Counted from the first letter of the stretch, positions 33,885 through 43,404 are shown. The stretch: DNA of 58,920 nt from Lachnospiraceae bacterium (GCA_009911505.1 QXXL01000066.1:1-58920), one strand, 5' to 3'. Numbers and translations are program-made. Notes: generated by a model not told the origin, from the sequence alone.

Positions 33885-35972
33885 CTAAATATTTCCTAAA
33901 TACAACAGATAAATCAGCGTAAATACCAATCCCACATAAAACAGCAGCAGCCCAAACGACAAACTCCTCTGTATAATCATATTCGTTTCCAGAATCTTCT
34001 CCCTCTGCACCGCCAGCCTATGTTCAAATGAAACCTCCCGTTCTGGCGCAGGCTGTTTCAACACCTTGCGTTTCATCACCCTAAGCCAGTCTAACGCCGC
34101 CCCCAGCAGATGCGTAAACCCTGAACCTTCTGGCAATTCATGCGGTATTTTCCGATCCGCAAATACCGTTTTGCGCAGCAGCAATATCACCCAGTCCGCC
34201 AAACTGTCCAACACCCTGCAGGCCACCCTGGCCATAAACGGCAAAACCGCAAGCAGCACCGGACGGTAAAGCAAATTTTCCAAATCCAGCCACTTAGGCC
34301 AACAATCCTTATACGCCCGGTTACTCCCCTTATCCATCATCAAACGCCTGCAGGCCAGCGCATATACCCCAATCCCAATGCAAATTGAAATAACCGCCCC
34401 ACGCAGGTTAATCAAACTAAAATACGCAACAGGGTGCACTTGCCCGTCCAAATGCATAAACCCCTGCCCCAAATCCGCCACAGCATCGCTTGTCAAGTGC
34501 GGCAAAAGCCCCAGCAGCGGAAGCACTGCTGCACTCGCCCCAATTGCAGCCGCACTGACCGGACTTAAATACCGTTTCATCCCGTCAAAGCGCTCCTGTT
34601 CCTTTATATCCTGGTTTTCCTCCACAAAAACCGCCACAAAAAGCTTCGTCATATACGCAAGCGTCATCCCGCCGCTAATCAAAAAAATCCACTCCGCCAT
34701 CCCCAAAAATCCAGAAAGCCCACTGGCATGCCCAATCCCTTCCACAATACACTCATGCAAAAGCGTCTTACTAATATACCCATTAAAAAGTGGAAGGCCA
34801 GAAATCCCCAAAGCCCCCGCCAGAAAACAAAACTTCAAAAACGGTTTTTTCCTCCCAAACCCACGAATATCATTCAAATTCAACTTATGCACATTCATTA
34901 CAACCACACCCGCAACCATAAACAATACCAGTTTAATCAGCGAATGGTTAACCATATGCAAAAGCGTCCCCCGGACAGCAAGGGCATTTTCTTCCCCTAA
35001 AATCCCCTGCATCCCAATCCCAAGCAAAATAAACCCAATCTGCGACATAGAGGAACACGCCAAAGTCCGTTTAAAATCGACCGAAAACACCGCAAGCAGC
35101 GCACCGCCAAACATCGTAACCAGCCCAATCGAAAAAACAAACAGCCCCCACTCTACATCATACAAAAAAACATTGCAGCCTACCGCAAGCACCCCAAAAA
35201 TCCCCGCCTTTGTCAAAATACCAGAAAGAAGCGCGCTCGCCGGGGCAGGCGCGACCGGATGCGCCTTCGGAAGCCAGATATGCAGCGGAAACGCGCCCGC
35301 CTTCGCCCCAAACCCGACAAACGTACAGCCGCCCGCAATATAAAGCAAACGCTTATCCGCGCAAGCCGCAGCAGCAGCCGCAAGCTCCGACAATTCCAGC
35401 GTCCCCAGCGCGCGGTACAGCAAAAACAGCCCCATCAAAAGCGTCATCCCCCCAATCACCGCAACCGCCAGATACGTCTCCGCCGCACGCAGCGCCCCGT
35501 CCGTCTCCTCCTGCGCAACCCAGACATACGACGTAAACGACATAATCTCAAAGAAAATAAACGTTGTAAACAAATCCGCCGACAAAAAAACCCCCATAGT
35601 CGCCGAAAGCGTCACAAGCTGAAAGAAATAATACCGTCCCAGGCGGCGCTCCCGCGCCAAATACTCCCTGGAAAACAAAAGCGTCATCATCCACATAAAC
35701 GCCGCAACAATCCCGTACACACTGCGGAACCCGTCCAGGCAAAACGAAATCCCCAAACCACAGATCCCCGGCACACGCATCCAACTTCCCATACCTCTTG
35801 CGGCAAAAACAAGCATCACGGCAAATTCCAGAACACCCGTCCCCATCGCGAGATAATCCCTGGCATCCTTCCACCGGCCATGCCCAGAACAAACCGCCTG
35901 CCGATCCGACGCCCAAACCACAAAAGCGCCCGCAACAGGAAAAAGAATCAGGTATAAAAATAATCCTTCCAT
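33885..35972 (-). CDS. NuoL/MrpA-like antiporter subunit (complex I subunit 5 family)
   Basis: 695 residues, about 16 membrane segments; the longest of four paralogous proton-pumping-type subunits here. The key residues are present: Glu in TFIFFEIMSFTSYVW (helix 5) and Lys in FGAKAGAFPLHIWLPKAHPV (helix 7), with a second Lys in LTKAGIFGV. The C-terminal ~170 residues form an extended hydrophilic/helical tail ending in a final membrane helix, recalling the MbhH/HyfB and NuoL arm but without the MbhD/MbhE parts that are fused in MrpA; those are separate genes here. Clear GGAGG before the ATG. It is separated from the rest of the cluster by 957 bases containing two long hairpin elements, so it may be transcribed separately. 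Confidence 0.85.
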   Translation of the reverse strand: MEGLFLYLILFPVAGAFVVWASDRQAVCSGHGRWKDARDYLAMGTGVLEFAVMLVFAARGMGSWMRVPGICGLGISFCLDGFRSVYGIVAAFMWMMTLLFSREYLARERRLGRYYFFQLVTLSATMGVFLSADLFTTFIFFEIMSFTSYVWVAQEETDGALRAAETYLAVAVIGGMTLLMGLFLLYRALGTLELSELAAAAAACADKRLLYIAGGCTFVGFGAKAGAFPLHIWLPKAHPVAPAPASALLSGILTKAGIFGVLAVGCNVFLYDVEWGLFVFSIGLVTMFGGALLAVFSVDFKRTLACSSMSQIGFILLGIGMQGILGEENALAVRGTLLHMVNHSLIKLVLFMVAGVVVMNVHKLNLNDIRGFGRKKPFLKFCFLAGALGISGLPLFNGYISKTLLHECIVEGIGHASGLSGFLGMAEWIFLISGGMTLAYMTKLFVAVFVEENQDIKEQERFDGMKRYLSPVSAAAIGASAAVLPLLGLLPHLTSDAVADLGQGFMHLDGQVHPVAYFSLINLRGAVISICIGIGVYALACRRLMMDKGSNRAYKDCWPKWLDLENLLYRPVLLAVLPFMARVACRVLDSLADWVILLLRKTVFADRKIPHELPEGSGFTHLLGAALDWLRVMKRKVLKQPAPEREVSFEHRLAVQREKILETNMIIQRSLSFGLLLFYVGLVFTLIYLLYLGNI

Positions 35973-36038
35973 TTATACTTCCTCCTTGATAAATGAATGT
36001 TTTTGTATATTGATAATAGAGGGGGGGATGAAGCTGCC

Positions 36039-36287
36039 GCCAGGGGAAGGATGGGGCAAGAGGGGATGGATTCCGGGCTGTGTTCCCGGATTAAGATATT
36101 CTAAACAGCCCCCAAACGCTTTTCTCACGCGGACGGAACCGCCCCTTGATGTGCCATCCATGGCACTAAGGGGCTTTGGCGGACGTCCTGTCCGCCAATT
36201 CCTGGCTGTGCCCGGGACCGTTAAGAATATCTAAATCCACTCACAATGCCCGGAATCCATCCCCTCTTGCCCCATCCTTCCCCTGGC
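36039..36287. repeat. large hairpin element A, 40-base perfect inverted arms
   Basis: Arms at 36039-36078 and 36248-36287 are perfect reverse complements over 40 bases. Inside are further pairings: GATATTC near 36095 with GAATATC near 36228, GCGGAC with GTCCGC, and a nested stem GCCCCTT…GTGCCA / TGGCAC…AAGGGGC near 36145-36175. The whole ~249 bases can fold into one branched stem. No open frame is plausible. It could be a palindromic mobile element, or a structured RNA or attenuator in the antiporter transcript. Confidence 0.8.
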
Positions 36288-36652
36288 TACGTTTTCGGCA
36301 CCCTTTTACATACGCTTTTTGCCACAGCGTTATAGTGTGCTAAAGTTACTGTGGATATTTTTATACTCCCCCAAAAATATAAAAACTCAAATATATACTT
36401 TGCTTCCCTGGTTTCTACATGAATTGCAATGCCGGATATAAGTATGCACATCCCCAGACATTCAACGCATTGCAACAAAATTCAGGAATTCTTAAACTCC
36501 CTTGCGCACTCTTTTCTCTGCCAACCAAACAACAAACTCAACCTATCTACCTCTCAATTCCGTTCCGCATAAACAAAAAACGTCCAACATACACACAACA
36601 GCCCAAGCTTTCAAAAAAGCCCCCGCCAGCCACGCAAACGTAAGCATGCCAA
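36288..36652. other. AT-rich spacer between two hairpin elements
   Basis: No gene. AT-rich sequence follows element A and could hold a promoter for the minus-strand NuoL-like gene, but I cannot define -35/-10 boxes with confidence. Confidence 0.4.
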
Positions 36653-36656
36653 CACC

Positions 36657-36897
36657 GTAGTCAGCCAGAGGGCAGGGTATGCGCCTGGGGCCTTGTGATG
36701 GGGGTTAGGGGCTCTTAAGTATCCCGTGCGATCCACAGCAATGCCCTGCCACGGATGGCAGGGCAAACCGTAACCGCGCCATGGACGGCGCGTTTCCGGT
36801 GGTTGCGTCAGCATGAGAACACGAAAATGGGATACTTTAGAGCCCCTTAGCCCCTGAACACAGACCCAGGCGCATACCCTGCCCTCTGGCTGACGTA
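36657..36897. repeat. large hairpin element B, 30-base perfect inverted arms
   Basis: Outer arms at 36660-36689 and 36865-36894 are exact complements over 30 bases. An inner imperfect stem of about 25 bases pairs 36701-36725 with 36829-36854. Two GC-rich hairpins sit in the tip: GCCCTGCCA/TGGCAGGGC near 36743-36764 and CGCGCCA/CGGCGCG near 36776-36791. The architecture (long outer stem, A/T-containing inner stem, tip hairpins) parallels element A, though the arm sequences differ. The arm shares the CAGAGGGC motif with the 37-base repeats at 3314 and 44465. Confidence 0.8.
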
Positions 36898-36929
36898 CCA
36901 CTTGCCACCCCGCTTCGTCCCCCTCTTTT

Positions 36930-38408
36930 TTAAAATCCCCCCCGCGCCACCGCCGCAAACAGCTCTGTAAACGGCACAGAACAAACTCCAAATCCCACAA
37001 TACAAACCACAAACACCAAAAGCGGCGCAAGCATCATCCAATTCGGATCCCGCACATCCGCAACCGTCCCATAATCAAAATCCGCCTTCGGAAAATAAGC
37101 CCGCACCACAATCCCAAGCATATACATCGCCGTAAGCAGCGCGCTCACAAGCAGCGCCCCCACGCCGGCATAAGCCATTACATTTCCGCTTGCAATCGCC
37201 GCGTCCGCCAGATTCCACTTGCTGACAAAACCGCACAGCCCCGGCACGCCCATCAGCGCAAAAGACGCCGCCGTAAACACCGCGAACACCTTCGGCATCT
37301 GTCTGGCAAACCCGTCTAACTGGTGGATATAATGCCGCTCACTCTGGTGCATCACCGCCCCCGCACAGAAAAACGAACAGATTTTCATAAACGCATGGAA
37401 CACCATATGGCAAATCCCCGCCGCAAAACCCGCCGGGGTCATCACCGTAACCCCAAACAGAATATACGAAAGGTTGCTCACCGTCGAATACGCCAGCCGC
37501 CGTTTCAGATGCGTTTCCTTAAGCGCCATAGACGACCCGTACAGAATCGTCACCAAAACCGCCCCCATCACCAGGTACTGCGCCCAAGTCCCGCGCAGAA
37601 AATCCGCCCCAAAGCAATAAAACGTCAGCCGCATAATCGCAAACGCGCCCGACTTTACCACGGCTACCGCATGCAAAAGCGCCGTAACCGGCGTCGGAGC
37701 CACGCCCGCCTGCGGAAGCCACGAGTTAAACGGGCATACCGCGGCCTTTACGCCAAACCCGAAAAAGCTGAACACATAAATCAGCAAAAACAAATTCCTG
37801 CCCTCGGAAAGCTTAGCCGCATTCATCACGCCGCCCAATAGAAAATCCGAAGTCTCCCCATAGGTAATCACAAAAATCATCCCGATAAACGCAAACGCCG
37901 CCCCGCCGATGGAATAATACAGATACTTGCGGCTCGCAAGAATCGCCTCCCTGGTCAGCGTATGCATCACCAAAGGCAGCGTCACCAGCGTCAGCATCTC
38001 ATAAAAGCAATACATCGTCAGGAAATTATCCGCCAGCGCAATCCCAAGCGTCACCCCGTACGTAAACGTATAAAACATAAAAAACGTCTTTTCATGTTTT
38101 TCCTTCGTCATATATTCAAACGCATACAGCGTCGCAAGCGGCCACAAAAAAGAAATCAGCCCCGCAAACACCGTGCCCAGCCCGTCCAGCTGAAACGCTA
38201 TCGCCAGATTTCCGGTAAAATTTACAAGCGTAAACTTCTCAAGGGGCCGATGCAGCAAAAGCATCCAGACCAGAACCGAATTAAGCGTCACTAGCCCCTC
38301 TAAATACCAAAGCATATGCCGTCTCTTCTTCCACGGGATCAGCGGGTTTAACGCCCCTCCCACGAAGGGGACAAGCACTGCCAGAAACAAATAAAATGCA
38401 TTCATCAA
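36930..38408 (-). CDS. NuoM/MrpD-like antiporter subunit
   Basis: 492 residues, about 14 membrane segments. The proton-conducting transporter family is indicated by Glu in MYCFYEMLTLVTLPLVMHT (helix 5), Lys in FGVKAAVCPFNSWLPQAGVA (helix 7), and a third charged site in VVKSGAFAIMR. It is a close paralog of the next gene upstream (38418-39902), sharing the LVMHT-x-x-REA and RRLAYSTVSNLSYILFG segments, so the pair arose by tandem duplication. The start may be either of two adjacent ATG codons; GGAGGGG lies upstream. It is the last gene of the contiguous part of the cluster. Confidence 0.87.
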   Translation of the reverse strand: MMNAFYLFLAVLVPFVGGALNPLIPWKKRRHMLWYLEGLVTLNSVLVWMLLLHRPLEKFTLVNFTGNLAIAFQLDGLGTVFAGLISFLWPLATLYAFEYMTKEKHEKTFFMFYTFTYGVTLGIALADNFLTMYCFYEMLTLVTLPLVMHTLTREAILASRKYLYYSIGGAAFAFIGMIFVITYGETSDFLLGGVMNAAKLSEGRNLFLLIYVFSFFGFGVKAAVCPFNSWLPQAGVAPTPVTALLHAVAVVKSGAFAIMRLTFYCFGADFLRGTWAQYLVMGAVLVTILYGSSMALKETHLKRRLAYSTVSNLSYILFGVTVMTPAGFAAGICHMVFHAFMKICSFFCAGAVMHQSERHYIHQLDGFARQMPKVFAVFTAASFALMGVPGLCGFVSKWNLADAAIASGNVMAYAGVGALLVSALLTAMYMLGIVVRAYFPKADFDYGTVADVRDPNWMMLAPLLVFVVCIVGFGVCSVPFTELFAAVARGGF

Positions 38409-38417
38409 ATCCCCTCC

Positions 38418-39902
38418 TTATACTTCCAGCGTAAGCAAATGAACCGCATACGTATACAGCGAATCCGTTAGCCCATTCGGCAAAAGCCCAATCAAAACCG
38501 TAAGCGCCGCAAACACCAGCAGCGGGACCAGCATAATAAGGGGCGGCTCTTTTCCTGTAAACCGCGACGCGTCATACCCCTCCCCCGGGAAAAACCCCTT
38601 CATCGTAACAGGCAGAAGATACCCTGCCGTTAGCAGCGCGCTCACCAAAAGCACCGCCGGACCAAGCCACGAAAAAACAGGAATCCCGGAAGCAAGCGAC
38701 CCGGACGCCAATAACCACTTGCTCACAAAACCGCTTGCAGGCGGAATCCCGATTAACCCCAGCGACACAATCGTATAGCACCAAAGCGTAACCGGCATCC
38801 CCCTGCCAATCCCCCGCAGTTCATCCACGCGCGTGCACCCCGTCCGGTAAATAATCGCCGCCGCGCACAAAAACAGCGCCACCTTAATAAACGCATGCGC
38901 CGCCACATGCAAAAGCGCGCCCGTCACGGCCTCCCCCTGCATCACCGACAATCCAAACAGGATATACGAAAGCTGGCTCACCGTGGAATACGCCAGCCTC
39001 TTTTTAAGCGCCGGTTCCCCAAACGCCAGCATCGATCCCATAAACACCGTAATCAGAGCAAGCGTCATCCAAACCGTCTGCACCCACGTCCCGCGCAGAA
39101 AATCTACGCCTATCATCTGGTAAACCACGCGGATCACCGCCAGCACGCCTCCCTTTACAATCACACCGGAAAGCGCCGCCGAAGCAGGTCCCGGCGCAAC
39201 CGGATGCGCCGCGGGCAGCCACGCATGAAGCGGAAACATCCCCGCCTTCACCCCAAATCCCAGGATCATCAAAAACGCAACCACCAAAAACAGCGTCTTA
39301 TGTTCCGCAAGCGCCCCGGCCGGAATCACGCCGCCCGCCGTAAACCGAAGCGTCGTCCCAAAGTGGCAGATAAAATAAATGCCAAACAACGCCATATACG
39401 CGCCCGCAAACGAAAAAAACAGATACCTAAGCCCCGCCATCACCGCTTCCCGGCTCTGCGTATGCAGCACCAGCGGCAGCGACGTCAGCGTCATCAGCTC
39501 ATAAAACAAATACAACGTAATCAAATTTCCGGCAAAATCAAGCCCCAGCAGAACCCCGAACACAATCAGATAAACACCGTAATACCGTTTTTCATTCTTC
39601 TCATGCTTCATATATTCAAACGAAAAAAATCCCGCCAGCACCCAGACCAGCGTAACCGTCACAGAAAAAAAACGCCCAAGCGTATCCAGTTCAAAAAAAA
39701 TCGGAAACTCCTTCGTCAAATAAAACAGCGTCACGCCGTCCGCCGGAACCATAACCGCAAAAAAGGCAAACGCCCCGCCCAAAACCAGCACGGCCCCCGT
39801 ATAAACCAGAAGCGACCTGCGCTCCTTAAAATCCCTTTTCAACAACAACAAAACACCGGCCAGGATTGGAAAAAACACCGGCAAAAGCAGACAATGCTCC
39901 AT
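38418..39902 (-). CDS. NuoM/MrpD-like antiporter subunit
   Basis: 494 residues, about 14 membrane segments. Glu in YLFYELMTLTSLPLVLHT, Lys in FGVKAGMFPLHAWLPAAHPV and Lys in VIVKGGVLAV retain the conserved proton-channel residues. It is paralogous to 36930-38408, which starts nine bases after it ends. The start is placed at the ATG at 39902 with TAGGAGG upstream; a longer frame to 39929 lacks a ribosome site. It is part of the multi-subunit cation/proton antiporter cluster. Confidence 0.87.
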   Translation of the reverse strand: MEHCLLLPVFFPILAGVLLLLKRDFKERRSLLVYTGAVLVLGGAFAFFAVMVPADGVTLFYLTKEFPIFFELDTLGRFFSVTVTLVWVLAGFFSFEYMKHEKNEKRYYGVYLIVFGVLLGLDFAGNLITLYLFYELMTLTSLPLVLHTQSREAVMAGLRYLFFSFAGAYMALFGIYFICHFGTTLRFTAGGVIPAGALAEHKTLFLVVAFLMILGFGVKAGMFPLHAWLPAAHPVAPGPASAALSGVIVKGGVLAVIRVVYQMIGVDFLRGTWVQTVWMTLALITVFMGSMLAFGEPALKKRLAYSTVSQLSYILFGLSVMQGEAVTGALLHVAAHAFIKVALFLCAAAIIYRTGCTRVDELRGIGRGMPVTLWCYTIVSLGLIGIPPASGFVSKWLLASGSLASGIPVFSWLGPAVLLVSALLTAGYLLPVTMKGFFPGEGYDASRFTGKEPPLIMLVPLLVFAALTVLIGLLPNGLTDSLYTYAVHLLTLEV

Positions 39903-39944
39903 TTCGATTCCTCCTAAAAATGAACCCAACGCCCCGCGCTCTCT

Positions 39945-41435
39945 TTAAGCAAACACAGAAAGCCCCTGCGTAATCCAGTCCGCAATCGGCTGCGAACACA
40001 TCCCAAGCACAATATTCAGCGCCACAAAACATAAAAGCGTCAGCGCATACAGCGGATGATCCTTTGCAAACACCGACGGATACCCGCTCTTAATCGGCGT
40101 ATAAATACGGATCACCGTCTTCATAAAATAAATCGTATTCAACACCGTACTAATCGCCAGCACAATCAGCGCCGGCAGCATCTTCAAATTGCTCTGCACC
40201 GCTGCCTGCGAAAACAAAAGCTTGCTGATAAACCCCGAAAACAGCGGAATCCCGACCATAGAAAGCGCCCCGACCGTAAACGCCAGCCCCGCGCATACAT
40301 TGCGGTACGCCGCTCCGGTGAGTTCAATAAACTGCTTATTGTCATCCGCCACATCCGTAAGCCCCACACCCGAAACAAACAGCAGCGACTTTGTCGCCGC
40401 ATGGGCTAAAATATGAAACACAGACGCCACCATCCCGGCCGTCGTACCAAGCCCGAAGCCCATATAAATATACCCGATCTGCGCCACCGAAGAATACGAA
40501 ATCATCCTGCGGATATCATTTTCCCGAATGGCGCTCGTCGAGCCCATAATCATCCCGGCCAGCCCGAACACAAACAGCACGTTGATAATCCGGCTCTGCA
40601 CAAAAATATCAAACCCGATCACGCGGTAAATAATTTTAATCAGCAAAAAAATATACCCCTTCGACACCAGGCTTGAAAGCATCGCCGCAGAAGATACCGT
40701 AGAATACCCGTATGCGTCCGGCAGCCACGCATGGAACGGGAACAGCGCGCTCTTAATCGCCAGCCCGACCACCATCAGCGCAATCGTAACCAGAAGCGGG
40801 ATCATATAAGACCCTTCCGCCGCAATCTGCCGCACGCTCTCCTGCACATTGCTCATCAGAAGATGCCCCGTCATATCATAAAGCATACAAAGCCCAATCA
40901 AAAACAGGCCCGATCCGAGCAGGCTCATTATCATATACCGCGTCGCCGCCTCAATCGCGCGCCCGCTTTCCATAATCATAATCAGCCCGCACGCCGCAAT
41001 CGTATTGATTTCCACAAACACATACGCCGTAAACAAGTCGTTCGTATACACCAGCGCAAGCAAAGAGCTCAAAAGCAAATCTACCATAATATAGTAAAGA
41101 TTTTCCTTGCCCGGATCGATTTCCAGCCGGATTTTCTCCCGCCCGCCGTTTAAAGAAAACAGCATAATCACGCAAAAAAACAAAGCCATCCCGGCCTCAA
41201 GCGTCCCGAACCGGATCTCGTTTCCAAGCGGCGCCGGAAAATGCCCCATCACATAGACATAGCTTTTGCCCGTAACATGCGTAAAATAAAGCGTACAGGC
41301 CGACAATACCCCGACCGCCGTTACGACAAACGTATTCAGCCGCCGCGCCGCCGCGCCCTTTAGCGCCGAACTGATAATCGCCGAAAACATCGCAAGCAAA
41401 ATGGACAGGCAGGGGAAGTTCCTTATGATTTCCAT
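39945..41435 (-). CDS. NuoN/MrpD-like antiporter subunit
   Basis: 496 residues, about 14 membrane segments. Conserved charged residues are Glu in AYVFVEINTIAACGLIMIM and Lys in VVGLAIKSALFPFHAWLPDA, then Lys in LSSLVSKGYIFLLIK. It is the most MrpD-like of the four large subunits in position, directly after MrpC with one base between. In Mrp complexes MrpD translocates protons coupled to Na+ flux through MrpA. The gene ends 42 bases before the next antiporter-like subunit. Confidence 0.88.
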   Translation of the reverse strand: MEIIRNFPCLSILLAMFSAIISSALKGAAARRLNTFVVTAVGVLSACTLYFTHVTGKSYVYVMGHFPAPLGNEIRFGTLEAGMALFFCVIMLFSLNGGREKIRLEIDPGKENLYYIMVDLLLSSLLALVYTNDLFTAYVFVEINTIAACGLIMIMESGRAIEAATRYMIMSLLGSGLFLIGLCMLYDMTGHLLMSNVQESVRQIAAEGSYMIPLLVTIALMVVGLAIKSALFPFHAWLPDAYGYSTVSSAAMLSSLVSKGYIFLLIKIIYRVIGFDIFVQSRIINVLFVFGLAGMIMGSTSAIRENDIRRMISYSSVAQIGYIYMGFGLGTTAGMVASVFHILAHAATKSLLFVSGVGLTDVADDNKQFIELTGAAYRNVCAGLAFTVGALSMVGIPLFSGFISKLLFSQAAVQSNLKMLPALIVLAISTVLNTIYFMKTVIRIYTPIKSGYPSVFAKDHPLYALTLLCFVALNIVLGMCSQPIADWITQGLSVFA

Positions 41436-41436
41436 T

Positions 41437-41817
41437 TTACAGCCCTTCCTTCTTCAGTCTCATCGTAATCTCGTCCAAATCAAGCGTATGGTACCTGCGG
41501 TAAAGCCGGATCGTAAGCGAAAGCATCAAAGCCGTCACCGATACGGACACCACAATCCCGGTCAGCACCAGCCCGCTTGGGACAGGGTTAATATACGTAT
41601 CCGGGCTTACGTTCCCGTTCACCACAATCGGCGCAATATGCCCTTCGATATACCCTTTTTCCGCCAAAAACAGATAAACCGCCGTATCCATAATATTTAA
41701 CCCGATTATCTTTTTAATCATATTTTTCTGCAGCAGCAGATTGGTAAACCCAATCCCAAACAGCGCCACCGCCACCACTTCCGCATAATTGGCCAGAAGA
41801 TGCGTCCCGATTTCCAT
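41437..41817 (-). CDS. mrpC: Mrp antiporter subunit C (NuoK-like)
   Basis: 126 residues, three membrane helices. NuoK/MrpC hallmarks: FGIGFTNLLLQKNMIKKIIG, LNIMDTAVYLFL and the downstream DTYINPVPSGLVLTGIVVSV with the conserved PxPxALVLTxIVI pattern. The start is the ATG at 41817, 1 base after the preceding stop, with GGGGGGC upstream; the longer frame to 41856 lies inside the previous gene. It sits in canonical order between B and D. Confidence 0.9.
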   Translation of the reverse strand: MEIGTHLLANYAEVVAVALFGIGFTNLLLQKNMIKKIIGLNIMDTAVYLFLAEKGYIEGHIAPIVVNGNVSPDTYINPVPSGLVLTGIVVSVSVTALMLSLTIRLYRRYHTLDLDEITMRLKKEGL

Positions 41818-41818
41818 A

Positions 41819-42781
41819 TCAAAGCCCCCCTCTCCGAAACAGCGCATAAAACGCATACATCGTACATGCCACCTCAGAGCCTACAAAAATATTAATCGGC
41901 AGCGTAATGCCCCCGCTCAAAATCGTCCCCGGCTCCCCAAGCGGGATTCGGCACGGCAGCCCGTTCGCCCCGGTCAGAAAATAATACGTCACAATGCACC
42001 CGTAACAGATAAGCGCCGTCACCTTCACGCATTTATAAACCTTTTCATTAAAAAATTTTTCCATCCTGTCAAATCCGAACGCCGCCACATACAGAATCAT
42101 CCCCGCGCCAATCATCGCTCCGCCCGAAAAACCGCCGCCCGGCGAAAGATGCCCGTTTAATATAATGTAAATTCCAAACAAAAACACAACCGGAACCAGC
42201 AGCCTGGCAGCCACCTGCAAAATCGCGTCGTTTTTGGGTTCAAAGCCGCGGTCATTGGATTCCTTATTCTCCCGGATTTTATCCTCGTCCACCATCAGCA
42301 TAATCATCACGCAGCAAGTCGCAATAAACAAAACATTCGTTTCCCCAAACGTATCAAACGCACGGTACGACAAAATCATACCCGTCACAATATTAACCGC
42401 CCCGGTATCCGTAAGCCCCTCCGAAATATACGTATCCGATACAATATTATTCGTCGGCTTATCCTCCCTGCCCACAGACGGCAGATACGACACCGTAATG
42501 ATCAAAAGCGCCACCACCGCGACGCAAAACACAATACTAAAGCACCGGTACAAAATATTAAAAAAGCGCAGTTCCTTATTGTGCCCGCTGTCATAGACCT
42601 CTTCCATCGCCTGCTGCCTGTCTCGCATCCGCTCCTGGATCGTCTCTTCCTCTTCCACATACTCCTTCTGCGGGCACATTTCCATATTTCCGACAAACGC
42701 GTCCTTCTCCCCGCCCATCCAGCGGAAAAACCGGAACGCAAACGTCTTTTCATAATCACTTTGTTTTCTGGCGCGGCTCAT
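41819..42781 (-). CDS. MbhE-like plus MrpB fused antiporter subunit
   Basis: 320 residues. A charged cytoplasmic N-terminus (about 1-75, rich in Glu/Arg) precedes a membrane segment and an MbhE-like domain with IVSDTYISEGLTDTGAVNIV and LSYRAFDTFGETNVLF, the part normally found at the end of MrpA. The second half (about 195-320) is MrpB: PVVFLFGIYIILNGHLSPGG, then GGFSGGAMIGAG and ICYGCIVTYYFLTG. Thus MrpA's tail is fused to MrpB in one chain. AGGAGG lies six bases before the ATG at 42781, which I prefer to the ATG two codons earlier. It overlaps the MbhD gene by 26 bases. Confidence 0.85.
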   Translation of the reverse strand: MSRARKQSDYEKTFAFRFFRWMGGEKDAFVGNMEMCPQKEYVEEEETIQERMRDRQQAMEEVYDSGHNKELRFFNILYRCFSIVFCVAVVALLIITVSYLPSVGREDKPTNNIVSDTYISEGLTDTGAVNIVTGMILSYRAFDTFGETNVLFIATCCVMIMLMVDEDKIRENKESNDRGFEPKNDAILQVAARLLVPVVFLFGIYIILNGHLSPGGGFSGGAMIGAGMILYVAAFGFDRMEKFFNEKVYKCVKVTALICYGCIVTYYFLTGANGLPCRIPLGEPGTILSGGITLPINIFVGSEVACTMYAFYALFRRGGL

Positions 42782-43034
42782 GTTCATCCTCCTCTTCCTG
42801 CTGGATTGCATGGATTTTCTTTAACGTAACAAAAAACAGGATACTCGTCACCCCGGCTCCGACCGCGGCCTCCGTAATCGCAAGATCCGGCGACTCCAAA
42901 AGAATCCAGATAATCGACATAATTAAACTGTACGACATAAAAATCAGAATCGAATTTAAAAGGTTTTTGGAAAAACTGACCGAAATTGCGCAGACCACCA
43001 AAAAGGCCAGCAAAATCACATTAAATACGGTCAT
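42756..43034 (-). CDS. MbhD-like (DUF4040) antiporter subunit
   Basis: 92 residues, three hydrophobic helices. The conserved SKNLLNSILIFMSYSLIMSI and ESPDLAITEAAVGAGVTSIL match the MbhD/DUF4040 region that is part of MrpA in standard antiporters and a free subunit in membrane-bound hydrogenases. It overlaps mrpG by 14 bases and the next gene by 26. The acidic/His C-terminus is encoded in that overlap. Confidence 0.87.
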   Translation of the reverse strand: MTVFNVILLAFLVVCAISVSFSKNLLNSILIFMSYSLIMSIIWILLESPDLAITEAAVGAGVTSILFFVTLKKIHAIQQEEEDEHEPRQKTK

Positions 43035-43404
43035 CCGCCCCGCCCCCTTTATCCTCTTTTTTCCGTTTCTTCTTCCGCAAAATCATAATGCGGCAGTGAT
43101 CAAGAATCCGCTTATCCGTCGTCATCTGAAGCCTGGCAATCGCATGGGAAGACACCGGAGACGCGCACCACAAAAACACCACCACCAGCGCAAGCTTCGC
43201 CGTCACGGCATTCAGCCCGTTTGCCACCATAAGCCCCACCAGGCAAAGCCCAATCCCAAGGGTATCCCCGGTCGCCGCAATCTGCATCCGGTTTAAAACA
43301 TAATGAAACCGGTATACGCCAAAAATTTCCAGAAAGAAAATAGACATCCCCATCACCAAAAAAGCCACCACTACAAAAAACCGAATCCACTCAATGATCG
43401 CCAT
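43021..43404 (-). CDS. mrpG: Mrp antiporter subunit G
   Basis: 127 residues, three membrane helices. MrpG/MnhG features: YRFHYVLNRMQIAATGDTLG, the motif R-x-x-AAxxDTLG typical of the family, followed by LALVVVFLWCASPVSSHAIA. The C-terminal 25 residues are strongly basic (RKKKRKKEDKGG). It overlaps mrpF by 14 bases and the MbhD gene by 14. Confidence 0.9.
   Translation of the reverse strand: MAIIEWIRFFVVVAFLVMGMSIFFLEIFGVYRFHYVLNRMQIAATGDTLGIGLCLVGLMVANGLNAVTAKLALVVVFLWCASPVSSHAIARLQMTTDKRILDHCRIMILRKKKRKKEDKGGGADDRI

Noticed and set aside
34378..35343. Long plus-strand open frame (321 codons) opposite the NuoL-like gene
   Set aside because: It is the antisense shadow of a GC-rich membrane protein gene: its translation is a featureless Pro/Lys/Ser/Thr-rich chain without ribosome site or domain.
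36039..36897. Transposon or IS between antiporter genes
   Set aside because: No transposase frame exists; only the two palindromic elements and AT-rich spacer are present.
38895..39917. Long plus-strand frame (340 codons) of Arg/His/Gln-rich text opposite a MrpD-like gene
   Set aside because: Extremely basic, low-complexity composition expected from the complement of hydrophobic codons; no start signals.
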